A stretch of 34,596 bases of DNA from Flavobacteriaceae bacterium (GTDB lineage Bacteria; Bacteroidota; Bacteroidia; Flavobacteriales; Flavobacteriaceae): positions 1-34,596 of the forward strand of contig JAFMCA010000022.1 of the NCBI GenBank assembly GCA_017858055.1. Direction: 5' to 3'. Numbering within the stretch: the first letter of the stretch is position 1; every line of letters starts with the position of its first letter. The notes beneath the pieces are model-generated. The model was not told the DNA's origin and searched no databases. It saw nothing but the letters and a program-made list of their open reading frames with translations. A program made the position numbers and the translations under genes. Of the stretch, positions 15,973 through 23,355 are shown piece by piece.

Positions 15973-17445
15973 TTATTGTCCAGGACTATAGTTTGGTGCT
16001 TCTTTGGTCACTCGTATGTTGTGAGGATGACTTTCTCTCATTCCCGCCGAGGTAATGGTCACAAACTGTGCGTTGGTTTTTAATGCCTCTATTGTGGGAG
16101 CTCCACAATACCCCATTCCAGCTCGCAACCCCCCCACGAATTGATGGATACTTTCTTCCAAATCACCTTTGTAGGCAACTCGACCAACAATGCCCTCGGG
16201 AACTAATTTTTTTAAATCGTCTTCAACATCTTGAAAATAACGGTCTTTACTCCCTTTTTTCATTGCTTCCAACGAACCCATTCCTCTGTAGGTTTTGTAT
16301 TTCCTTCCTTCATAGATTACCGTTTCACCCGGAGACTCTTTTGTTCCAGCAAGTAAAGAACCCAACATTACCGAATCTGCACCAGCCGCTATAGCTTTAG
16401 CAATATCTCCCGTATAGCGAATTCCTCCATCTGCAATCACAGGAACACCAGAACCCTGGATTGCTTTACTCACCTCTACAATAGCAGATAATTGTGGGTA
16501 TCCTACCCCTGCAATTACTCGGGTGGTACAAATTGATCCAGGACCGATCCCTACTTTAACAGCATCCGCTCCCAAATCCACTAAATACTTCGCAGCACTA
16601 GCCGTAGCAATATTACCAACGGCAACATCTAAACTCGAAAATTGTTGCTTTACTTGTTTTAATACTCCAGCAACTCCTTTACTATGACCATGAGCAGTGT
16701 CGATGACCACAGCATCTACTCCTGCAGCGTTTAAAGCGGCTACTCGTTCTAAAACATCGGCGGTAACCCCAACCGCTGCAGCTACCCGTAAACGGCCAAA
16801 ATGATCTTTATTAGAATTTGGTTTGGTTGTGTGCTTGGTAATATCACGAAAGGTAATTAAACCAACTAAAGTATTGTCTTTAGAAACTACTGGAAGTTTT
16901 TCAATTTTATGTTTCTGAAGAATTTGTTCGGCATCTTTTAAGGAAGTTCCTTCATTAACTGTAATCAGGTTACTTTTGGTCATTACCTCTCGGATGGGTC
17001 GTGCGCTATTGTTTTCAAAACGCAAATCCCGATTTGTTACGATACCAATTAATTTTTTTTGTTCATCTACTATAGGAATACCTCCTATTCTATACTCCTG
17101 CATGTTTGCTTTTGCATCAGAGACTAAAGCGGTATCGGGCAAGGTTACTGGATCAATGATCATTCCTGACTCCGAGCGCTTTACCGTCCTGACTTTTGCA
17201 GCTTGTTCAGCGATCGTCATATTCTTGTGTAAAACACCAATACCGCCTTCACGAGCCATGGCAATAGCCATACTGCTTTCTGTTACGGTATCCATTGCAG
17301 CTGAAATAATTGGAATGTTAAGAGGAATCTTCCTGCTGAACATCGTTTTGATCGAGACTTCTCTGGGGAGTGTCTCCGAATAAGCTGGAACCAGAAGTAC
17401 GTCGTCGTAAGTTAAACCTTGGCCAATAAATTTGTTGGGTGTCAT
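15973..17445 (-). CDS. guaB: Inosine-5'-monophosphate dehydrogenase
   Basis: Oxidises IMP to XMP, the first step to GMP. About 490 residues. The N-terminal [13 protein letters not shown] leads into a TIM barrel interrupted by two CBS domains (about 95-205; [27 protein letters not shown] and [25 protein letters not shown]). The active-site loop is [17 protein letters not shown], whose Cys forms the covalent intermediate, and the flap has [11 protein letters not shown] start at ATG 17445 ([11 protein letters not shown]); the frame also opens with TTG at 17451, but 17445 fits the family and the promoter box better. Confidence 0.97.
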   Translation of the reverse strand: MTPNKFIGQGLTYDDVLLVPAYSETLPREVSIKTMFSRKIPLNIPIISAAMDTVTESSMAIAMAREGGIGVLHKNMTIAEQAAKVRTVKRSESGMIIDPVTLPDTALVSDAKANMQEYRIGGIPIVDEQKKLIGIVTNRDLRFENNSARPIREVMTKSNLITVNEGTSLKDAEQILQKHKIEKLPVVSKDNTLVGLITFRDITKHTTKPNSNKDHFGRLRVAAAVGVTADVLERVAALNAAGVDAVVIDTAHGHSKGVAGVLKQVKQQFSSLDVAVGNIATASAAKYLVDLGADAVKVGIGPGSICTTRVIAGVGYPQLSAIVEVSKAIQGSGVPVIADGGIRYTGDIAKAIAAGADSVMLGSLLAGTKESPGETVIYEGRKYKTYRGMGSLEAMKKGSKDRYFQDVEDDLKKLVPEGIVGRVAYKGDLEESIHQFVGGLRAGMGYCGAPTIEALKTNAQFVTITSAGMRESHPHNIRVTKEAPNYSPGQ

Positions 17446-17473
17446 AAGCAACTAATAAGTAATTAATTGCATA

Positions 17474-17481
17474 CAAATATA
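17474..17481 (-). promoter_or_regulatory. -7 box TATATTTG for guaB
   Basis: Perfect TAnnTTTG on the minus strand, about 28 nt before the guaB ATG, giving a leader of roughly 20 nt. No clear -33 element. Confidence 0.55.
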
Positions 17482-17550
17482 CGGAAATTAAATAGGCGAT
17501 AACTAAAAATGGAAAGAAAACAAATCCTAGACAACAGTTCGAATAAAAGA

Positions 17551-17574
17551 AGTTACTCTTCCTTTAAGAGGACT
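17551..17574 (-). terminator. Putative terminator of the FecA-like receptor gene
   Basis: On the minus strand AGTCCTCTT (17574-17566) pairs with AAGAGTAACT (17560-17551) around the loop AAAGG, with one G-T wobble and one bulged A. A T-rich run TCTTTTATTC follows. It lies 19 nt beyond the receptor stop and before the guaB promoter. Confidence 0.5.
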
Positions 17575-17592
17575 TTCCCTTAATTTTGACTG

Positions 17593-19830
17593 CTACCAAT
17601 TAAATTGGACTCCCGCATAAGAGCCAAAAGGATGACCTGGGCGATACCCTGCAGGAACTCTAGAAGCTAAATAAACTTCATCAAAAAGATTGACCATTTG
17701 AGCAGTTAATCGAAAATGAGAATTGATATGATATTTAGCAGAAAAATCAACAATAAAACTGGAAGGAACCGCTTCAATTGATCCGTTAATTCCATTCCCT
17801 GCTTGAGTATTAAAAGAACCGTTTAATCTTGAACTGAGATTAAGTTCGTATTTTTTGTGCTCAATTCTCGCGGTTAAAGTCCACTGATTTTTGGAGATAT
17901 AGGGGACACGATCCCCGGTGCTTACCACTCCCCAAATGTCTTCATTGCTGCCAAAATTACTTTGAAACAGTGCATTCGTTAATGTATAGGCAAAACTAAA
18001 AGGCAATTGAACCGCTGCATTAACTGAGGCAAAGTTGTAGTTTAAAAGTACTTCTACCCCACTTACATGAACACTTCCCGCGTTGAATTGATCTAACGAG
18101 CCTGTACCTCCAGAAGCCGCTAAATCGCTTCCTAATAGATTGGTATAGTCGTTAAAGTAAGCAATCCATTCACCGCTTAATCTTCCCTTTGCAAATCGTG
18201 ATCCCAATTCATAATTGACACTTTCTTCGGGCTTTTCCCCAGGTGCGTTACCTGGAGGTGAAAACCCTTTGTGAATTCCTCCAAAAAAAGAAAGTTGATT
18301 TGAAAAAGTATAATTGAAACCTGCTCCAGGTATAAATGCTGTGATACTATTTTGTCGTGAATTACTTCCTGCTAGATTCCTATTCGGATTGGAACTTCCA
18401 TAGTCCAATCTTTTCAGTATAATCGACTCTGTCCGAAGTCCTGGGGTGAAGGTGAGATTATTGAATTTGTATTTATACAATACATAAGCAGCAAATGCTG
18501 TTGCACTAGTAATCCGATTCCCTTTGGCCCCCTTAGCTCCCTTCGAGGTGATGAGCATGGAGGCGTTCTGAATTTGATAGCCATCTTCCCATTGGAAACG
18601 ATCTTCTTCGTCATAATGATAACGTGCACCTACTTCCACGTCGTGAAAACCTCCAGAACTTCCATACCAATGTAAATCAACTTTTGTCTGGATTCCTTTA
18701 GCTGTATAGGTTCGGTTATTTGCTCTTAGGACAAGGGCATCTTTTTCAGAATTGAGGGTTCCTTTGAGAACACCTAAATAATTGGAATATTCCGTTGGAT
18801 TGGATAAAATAGTTTCTAAGCTCCTCGATACATTATCAAGGGTAACCTTATCTAATTTATACCAGTTTCGAGAAAAAGTATTTTTATACGCATTGGTTAC
18901 TATTTTAAAACGTGGGGTAAAGTCTACGCTGTGCGTCAGCATCAATTGTTTTTGGTTAGCATCCATTTCATCGTTCTGAGAGGCGGCATAACGCAAAAAG
19001 GGAGTTGAATTGAAATCCTCTTGGGTGATTCCTAAATAGGTCTCATTGGACAATTCGTCATAGAAATGGTATTTAAGTTCCAAAAATTGAGGAGTTTTGG
19101 AATCCTTGTCTGATTGAACTCGAAATTTGCCCATCAAATCGGTACTGTCAAATCCTGTGTTATCAGAGGAGTTTAGTTTTTTAAATCCATCCGAATTCAT
19201 GGAAAGGTATTCGAGTAGATAACTAAAGTTTTCGGAGGATTGCCCAATGCTGGTATTTATTTGACTGCTGTTGTAACTTCCATAAGAACTTTGAAATCGA
19301 GCTTTTAACTTTTCTTCGGGAAGAGCTGTTGAAATCATATTAATCACTCCTCCAGTGGTAAATGGTCCATATTGAACCTGACTGCTGCCTTTTAAAATTT
19401 CTATTCCTTCCATACGAGCTACTGAAGGAAAGTAATATGCAGCTGGCGAACTATACGGTGCCGGCGCAATTAAGACCCCATCTTCCATTAACGTTATTTT
19501 AGAACTACGCTGTGGAGAGGTTCCCCTTAAACTGATGTTTGGACGCAGTCCAAACCCGTCTTCTTCATAAAAATTAACCCCAGGAACTGCCTTTAATGCT
19601 CGATTAATGTCATTATATCCAAAATCACCCAATTCCTCAGTCGACAGATAATAGGAAGCTCCCGTACGGTTTTTCGCTACATATTTGTTCCCCAAAATGG
19701 TATTGGCCTTGATTATAACTTCATCAAGCTTTTGAATGGTATCCGTTGCTAAAGTGTATTCTTGGGCATTTAAAAATGAAAATAAGAGATTGATTTGAAT
19801 CAAAATCGCTATTGTCCGAGGCATTTGCAT
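17593..19830 (-). CDS. TonB-dependent outer-membrane receptor, FecA-like
   Basis: Energy-coupled outer-membrane transporter, 745 residues, probably for a ferric chelate. The signal peptide ends LLFSFLNAQ. The plug domain (about 30-170) carries GLRPNISLRGTSPQRSSKITLMEDG, APAPYSSPAAYYFP and GSSQVQYGPFTTGGVINMIS, a block very like FecA-type receptors. The remaining 570 residues form the beta barrel, ending in the aromatic strand FGSYAGVQFNW, which is a good outer-membrane end. The N-terminal carboxypeptidase-like domain of SusC proteins is absent, and there is no FecR signalling extension. The start is ATG 19830 or 19824. Two near-identical Fur-type palindromes bracket its promoter, which supports iron control. 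Confidence 0.93.
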   Translation of the reverse strand: MQMPRTIAILIQINLLFSFLNAQEYTLATDTIQKLDEVIIKANTILGNKYVAKNRTGASYYLSTEELGDFGYNDINRALKAVPGVNFYEEDGFGLRPNISLRGTSPQRSSKITLMEDGVLIAPAPYSSPAAYYFPSVARMEGIEILKGSSQVQYGPFTTGGVINMISTALPEEKLKARFQSSYGSYNSSQINTSIGQSSENFSYLLEYLSMNSDGFKKLNSSDNTGFDSTDLMGKFRVQSDKDSKTPQFLELKYHFYDELSNETYLGITQEDFNSTPFLRYAASQNDEMDANQKQLMLTHSVDFTPRFKIVTNAYKNTFSRNWYKLDKVTLDNVSRSLETILSNPTEYSNYLGVLKGTLNSEKDALVLRANNRTYTAKGIQTKVDLHWYGSSGGFHDVEVGARYHYDEEDRFQWEDGYQIQNASMLITSKGAKGAKGNRITSATAFAAYVLYKYKFNNLTFTPGLRTESIILKRLDYGSSNPNRNLAGSNSRQNSITAFIPGAGFNYTFSNQLSFFGGIHKGFSPPGNAPGEKPEESVNYELGSRFAKGRLSGEWIAYFNDYTNLLGSDLAASGGTGSLDQFNAGSVHVSGVEVLLNYNFASVNAAVQLPFSFAYTLTNALFQSNFGSNEDIWGVVSTGDRVPYISKNQWTLTARIEHKKYELNLSSRLNGSFNTQAGNGINGSIEAVPSSFIVDFSAKYHINSHFRLTAQMVNLFDEVYLASRVPAGYRPGHPFGSYAGVQFNW

Positions 19831-19853
19831 TTATTTAGATTAATTATAAATAA
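19831..19853 (-). promoter_or_regulatory. Fur-type operator, proximal copy (A)
   Basis: 23-nt imperfect palindrome with perfect 7-nt outer arms TTATTTA and TAAATAA, directly before the receptor ATG. The core TTAGATTAATTATAA has the 7-1-7 form of Fur/PerR boxes. 21 of 23 bases match copy B, which starts 59 nt away. It would lie in the untranslated leader, downstream of the -7 box. Confidence 0.6.
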
Positions 19854-19857
19854 AATG

Positions 19858-19865
19858 CAAATATA
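19858..19865 (-). promoter_or_regulatory. -7 box TATATTTG for the FecA-like receptor
   Basis: Perfect TAnnTTTG on the minus strand, 28 nt before the receptor start, lying between operators A and B. Binding at either site would interfere with polymerase. Confidence 0.55.
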
Positions 19866-19889
19866 TATTTTGAAATGAGAATAAAAAAA

Positions 19890-19912
19890 CTATTTAGAAT
19901 AATTATAAATAA
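19890..19912 (-). promoter_or_regulatory. Fur-type operator, distal copy (B)
   Basis: Second copy of the palindrome, with the core ATTTAGAAT-A-ATTATAAAT, whose 9-nt arms pair at 8 of 9 positions. It lies over the last codons and stop of the HMG-CoA lyase gene and just upstream of the receptor promoter. Confidence 0.6.
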
Positions 19913-20762
19913 AAATTTTGTGAGAAAAATTGTATGCGCTTTCGAAAGCAAGAACGTCCAAGGAAGGGGGTAATTCTTTTTGAGAAGTAATGAAAGAGAT
20001 CAATTTTTCCATAGGGATGTTTCCAACCAATTCGTCATGAGCCATTGGACAGCCCCCATGGCCTTTAATCGTTCCATCAAAGCGTTTACAACCCGCTAAA
20101 TAGGCAGCGTTTATTTTGGGATACCATTGCTCAGGATGAGAATGAAAATGGGCGCCAAATTCCAGTTCAGGATAGGCAGGTATCAAGGTTTTAAACAAAT
20201 GTTCTACATCTTCTGTTTGAGCTGTTCCTACGGTATCTGAAAGGGAGATAATTTTGACTCCTAAAGTGGCTAATTTTTCTACCCATGATTTGATAATGTT
20301 CGTACTCCAAGGATCCCCGTAGGGATTTCCAAAACCCATGGAGAGATATACTACCAATTCCTTTTGATGTGCAGCAGCGAGCTCTTGTATGCTTTTTAAA
20401 ATCTTTACCGATTCTTCAATTGTTTTTCCTGTATTTCGAACTTGAAAGTTTTCAGAAACGGAAAATGGATATCCCAAATAATGGATCTTTTGATAGTTGA
20501 CTGCCTCTTCTGCTCCTCTGAGATTTGCAACTATAGTGAGCAGTTTAGTAGTAGTTTCACTGCAATCTAAACCTTGGATTACTTCAGCCGTATCTGCCAT
20601 CTGAGGGATCGCTTTCGGATTGACAAAACTTCCGCAGTCTAGCGTGTCAAATCCTACTTTAAGTAGCATTTGGTAATAGGCTATCTTCATTGAAGTCGAT
20701 ACAGGGGTTTGAAATCCCTGTAAGGCATCCCGCGGACACTCTACTAACTTTATAGGCTTCAT
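19890..20762 (-). CDS. Hydroxymethylglutaryl-CoA lyase-like enzyme
   Basis: DRE-TIM metallolyase that cleaves HMG-CoA to acetoacetate and acetyl-CoA in leucine breakdown, 290 residues. The N-terminal VECPRDALQGF (7-17) supplies the catalytic Arg and Asp; the metal-binding HFHSH segment and the cysteine loop GHGGCPMAHDELVGN come later. The first loop reads CPRDALQG rather than the usual GPRDGLQ, so a related acyl-CoA lyase is possible. It follows the LysE-type exporter by 22 nt and is likely co-transcribed with it. Its last seven codons contain the distal Fur-type palindrome of the downstream receptor gene. Confidence 0.88.
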   Translation of the reverse strand: MKPIKLVECPRDALQGFQTPVSTSMKIAYYQMLLKVGFDTLDCGSFVNPKAIPQMADTAEVIQGLDCSETTTKLLTIVANLRGAEEAVNYQKIHYLGYPFSVSENFQVRNTGKTIEESVKILKSIQELAAAHQKELVVYLSMGFGNPYGDPWSTNIIKSWVEKLATLGVKIISLSDTVGTAQTEDVEHLFKTLIPAYPELEFGAHFHSHPEQWYPKINAAYLAGCKRFDGTIKGHGGCPMAHDELVGNIPMEKLISFITSQKELPPSLDVLAFESAYNFSHKIFIYNYSK

Positions 20763-20784
20763 AGCAATTTATTGGTGCATAAAG

Positions 20785-21405
20785 TTAAGGGTAAAATAAC
20801 ACCAAAGCAATCAAAGCAAGAATAACCGCTTGAAATCGATTCCAAAATATAGTCCTCTGTTGTAGGATTAGTTTTTTCCCTAATTGATCTGCCAATACTG
20901 AAACCATTGAAAATAGTAGTAATGCTTGAATAAAAAAAAGAGAGCCGAGAACAAAAAATTGAAATCCATAGGACCAAGTTTCATGAAACAAAAACCCGGG
21001 AAAAAAACTAATAAAAAACAGACTAACCTTTGGATTGGTCAAGTTCATTACTAGTCCAGTAAAATATAAATGCTCTTTTTTAACCGCAGTTCCAATCGAA
21101 GGTTCAAGAAGCTCATTCCTGCTTTTGGTTAGCCCTAACTTAATAGCTAAAAACAACAAATAGGTCCCTCCCAAACACTCCAGTATTCGCTGACTTTGAG
21201 GATATACAGCTAATAGGTTACCGACACCAAAAATAACAAACAGGGTATGTATCCACAACCCTGAAGTAAGCCCTAAACTTACTTGAATTCCTCTCCTCCA
21301 TCCTTTAGTCAGACTCGTACTAAAAACAAAGAGTAGGTCAGGCCCAGGAAGCAGCGTTAAAGCTACAGAGGACACTAAAAACAAAAAAAACCGTTCCAAA
21401 TCCAT
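20785..21405 (-). CDS. LysE/RhtB-family exporter
   Basis: Inner-membrane exporter of amino acids or related metabolites, 206 residues from the ATG at 21405, which is the family length. It has about six hydrophobic segments and the N-terminal signature LTLLPGPDLLFVFSTSLTKGWRRGI, followed by LGLTSGLWIH. An in-frame ATG at 21552 would add 49 residues that look like neither a membrane segment nor a family domain, so I reject it. It is the first gene of a minus-strand pair with the HMG-CoA lyase. The substrate is unknown; export of a leucine-related product would fit the partner but is speculation. Confidence 0.88.
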   Translation of the reverse strand: MDLERFFLFLVSSVALTLLPGPDLLFVFSTSLTKGWRRGIQVSLGLTSGLWIHTLFVIFGVGNLLAVYPQSQRILECLGGTYLLFLAIKLGLTKSRNELLEPSIGTAVKKEHLYFTGLVMNLTNPKVSLFFISFFPGFLFHETWSYGFQFFVLGSLFFIQALLLFSMVSVLADQLGKKLILQQRTIFWNRFQAVILALIALVLFYP

Positions 21406-21624
21406 CTTTTGATAGGGTAATTTAAATCCAATATAATGCATTTTAAGAGAGCGGGAGTTCAAAACAAAAACCTGGGAAGGAAGAAAATAGTCAACCTTCT
21501 CATTTTTAAATTCTTTTTTTAGTTGGAATTCAATCCGCATGGATAAATTCATGTTTTAGGAAAAATGGGGCAACGGTCCTTTAAGTGAACTTTCAAAAAC
21601 AGAAATTAGAATAATAATATTTAT

Positions 21625-21632
21625 TACTTTTA
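21625..21632 (+). promoter_or_regulatory. -7-like box TACTTTTA for the M28 peptidase
   Basis: TACTTTTA, one base from TAnnTTTG, 17 nt before the ATG at 21650. The same octamer lies before three other gene units in this window. Confidence 0.4.
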
Positions 21633-21649
21633 GGGATCAAACCATTCCT

Positions 21650-22633
21650 ATGAAAAAAATTTTTCTGGCATTTTTTGCCCTTCCCTATTTGCTTCAAGCA
21701 CAAAACTCATTCAACCCGACGGAATATGCTGAAACCATCACCTCAAAAGAACTCATGGAGCACCTGTATGTATACGCTTCCGATTATTTTCAAGGACGTG
21801 AAACGGGAACTGTTGGGCAGAAAAGAGCCATCGATTTTCTTCAAAATTTCTATTCCACCCATGGGATAGATCCCGCTCAAGGCACGGACAACTACAAACA
21901 ATCTATGGAACTCAACATCCAAGGAGTTCCAGTACAAACAGAAAATATTGCGGCCATCCTCAAAGGCACACTTTATCCTGAGGAATACATTGTCATTTCT
22001 TCTCATTTGGATCATATCGGCGTAACAAACGGCGCGATAAACAATGGTGCCGATGATGACGGTTCTGGAACGGTAAGTTTACTTGAAATTGCTGAAGCTT
22101 TTAAACTCGCTGCAGATGCAGGTCACGGACCAAAAAGATCACTAATTTTCCTACACGTAACGGGAGAAGAAAAAGGCTTATTGGGTTCTAGTTACTACGC
22201 TCAAAATCCCTTGTACCCATTACAAAATACCATGGCAAATTTAAATATTGACATGGTCGGAAGAACAGATCCCAAACGAGAAGATAAAGATCCTAACTAC
22301 ATCTATTTGATTGGTGCAGACAAACTGAGTCAAGATTTACATGACCTCTCTGAAGAAACCAACACCAAATACACCCAACTCAAGTTAGATTATACTTTTA
22401 ATGACGAAAAAGATCCAAACCGTTTTTACTACAGAAGCGATCACTATAATTTCGCAAAAAACAACATTCCTGTTATTTTCTATTTTAACGGAACACACGA
22501 AGACTATCACCAAGAGGGAGATACTCCTGATAAAATTAATTATCCCCTACTCGCTAAACGCACTCAATTGATTTTTTATACAGCTTGGGAATTGGCCAAT
22601 CGTTCTGAAAAAATTAAACTAAATAAATCGTAA
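21650..22633 (+). CDS. Secreted M28-family metallopeptidase
   Basis: Zinc aminopeptidase exported by a signal peptide (about 1-18, ending LPYLLQAQ); 327 residues. The cocatalytic zinc site is complete: H119 in SSHLDHIG, Asp in GADDDGSG (about 135), E173-E174 in HVTGEEKGLLGSSYY, D201 in NIDMVGR, and the final His in HEDYHQEGDTPDKI (287). SDHYNFA (263-269) is the usual substrate-pocket segment. No protease-associated domain or sorting domain is seen. It overlaps the next gene by 1 nt (TAATG), so the two are translated together. Confidence 0.94.
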   Translation: MKKIFLAFFALPYLLQAQNSFNPTEYAETITSKELMEHLYVYASDYFQGRETGTVGQKRAIDFLQNFYSTHGIDPAQGTDNYKQSMELNIQGVPVQTENIAAILKGTLYPEEYIVISSHLDHIGVTNGAINNGADDDGSGTVSLLEIAEAFKLAADAGHGPKRSLIFLHVTGEEKGLLGSSYYAQNPLYPLQNTMANLNIDMVGRTDPKREDKDPNYIYLIGADKLSQDLHDLSEETNTKYTQLKLDYTFNDEKDPNRFYYRSDHYNFAKNNIPVIFYFNGTHEDYHQEGDTPDKINYPLLAKRTQLIFYTAWELANRSEKIKLNKS

Positions 22634-23265
22634 TGAAAATCTATCAATTTGCCATTCTCTTCTTGTTGACAAGTCTTTTTGTGCATGCACAGGTCATGGA
22701 ATCGGAAATGGAGGAAACGGATCTGCCTAGAGTAAAACGAGTCGCTTTAGGAGTCAAATTGGGGATTCCTAATTTAACCAGTGGATCAGCAGAATTAATA
22801 CTTCCTTTTTTAAACAATCATTTTGCTCCTACGATAGAATACAGTAAAATTGGATTGAATTTTGAAAATATAGAAACCAATATTTCTTACACAGAATATG
22901 GAGTCAATTATTATTTCAATCAAAAAGGAAACGGTTTGTTTATTGGTGTAGGAAAAGCATCCTTATCTACAGACATTACTTTTACCGACCTCATATTTTC
23001 TAATGCTTTAGAAACCATTACTGGATCCGGATCCACAAATTTAGATCTAGAAACAACCAACTTTAAAATTGGAATTAAAACTGGAGGCACTTTTTACTTT
23101 AAATTTGAAGTTGGATACGGTATGGGAACCATACCCAATGAATTAAATTTCCAAGCAACTGCTAATGGTATTACAGAAAGTTTTTCCGAGGACATCCCTC
23201 CCATTCCAGGTTTGGGCAAAGACGGAATATTGATCGGGACTATTGGTTTTGGAATCGCTTTCTAA
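22633..23265 (+). CDS. Small outer-membrane beta-barrel protein of unknown role
   Basis: 210 residues with a signal peptide ending LLTSLFVHAQ. The mature part alternates polar and hydrophobic residues with many Gly and aromatic residues (ALGVKLGIPNLTSG, YGVNYYFNQKGNGLFIGVGKA, FKIGIKTGGTFYFKFEVGYGMG) and ends in the strand ILIGTIGFGIAF with a terminal Phe, as expected of an 8-10 strand outer-membrane barrel. I recognise no specific family. Its start overlaps the stop of the M28 peptidase by one base, so the two are coupled and may work together at the surface. Confidence 0.78.
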   Translation: MKIYQFAILFLLTSLFVHAQVMESEMEETDLPRVKRVALGVKLGIPNLTSGSAELILPFLNNHFAPTIEYSKIGLNFENIETNISYTEYGVNYYFNQKGNGLFIGVGKASLSTDITFTDLIFSNALETITGSGSTNLDLETTNFKIGIKTGGTFYFKFEVGYGMGTIPNELNFQATANGITESFSEDIPPIPGLGKDGILIGTIGFGIAF

Positions 23266-23299
23266 TTTTATTTTATTCAAATAAGCTTCTAAACACTAG

Positions 23300-23327
23300 T
23301 TTGGAATCCTCTTGTACACTACTTTTA
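23300..23327 (+). promoter_or_regulatory. Possible promoter of the TonB receptor/DUF4249 pair
   Basis: TTTG (23300-23303) and TACTTTTA (23320-23327) with a 16-nt spacer, slightly short of the usual 19. The -7 octamer is the same as before the transketolase and M28 genes. Confidence 0.4.
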
Positions 23328-23355
23328 CAGACCTATTCATTTAATTCATTTGTTA

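Noticed and set aside
16068-16394. 108-codon plus-strand open frame inside guaB
   Set aside because: Antisense shadow of a strongly conserved enzyme.
21406-21552. 49-residue N-terminal extension of the LysE exporter
   Set aside because: Not family-like, and would make the protein much longer than the usual ~205 residues.
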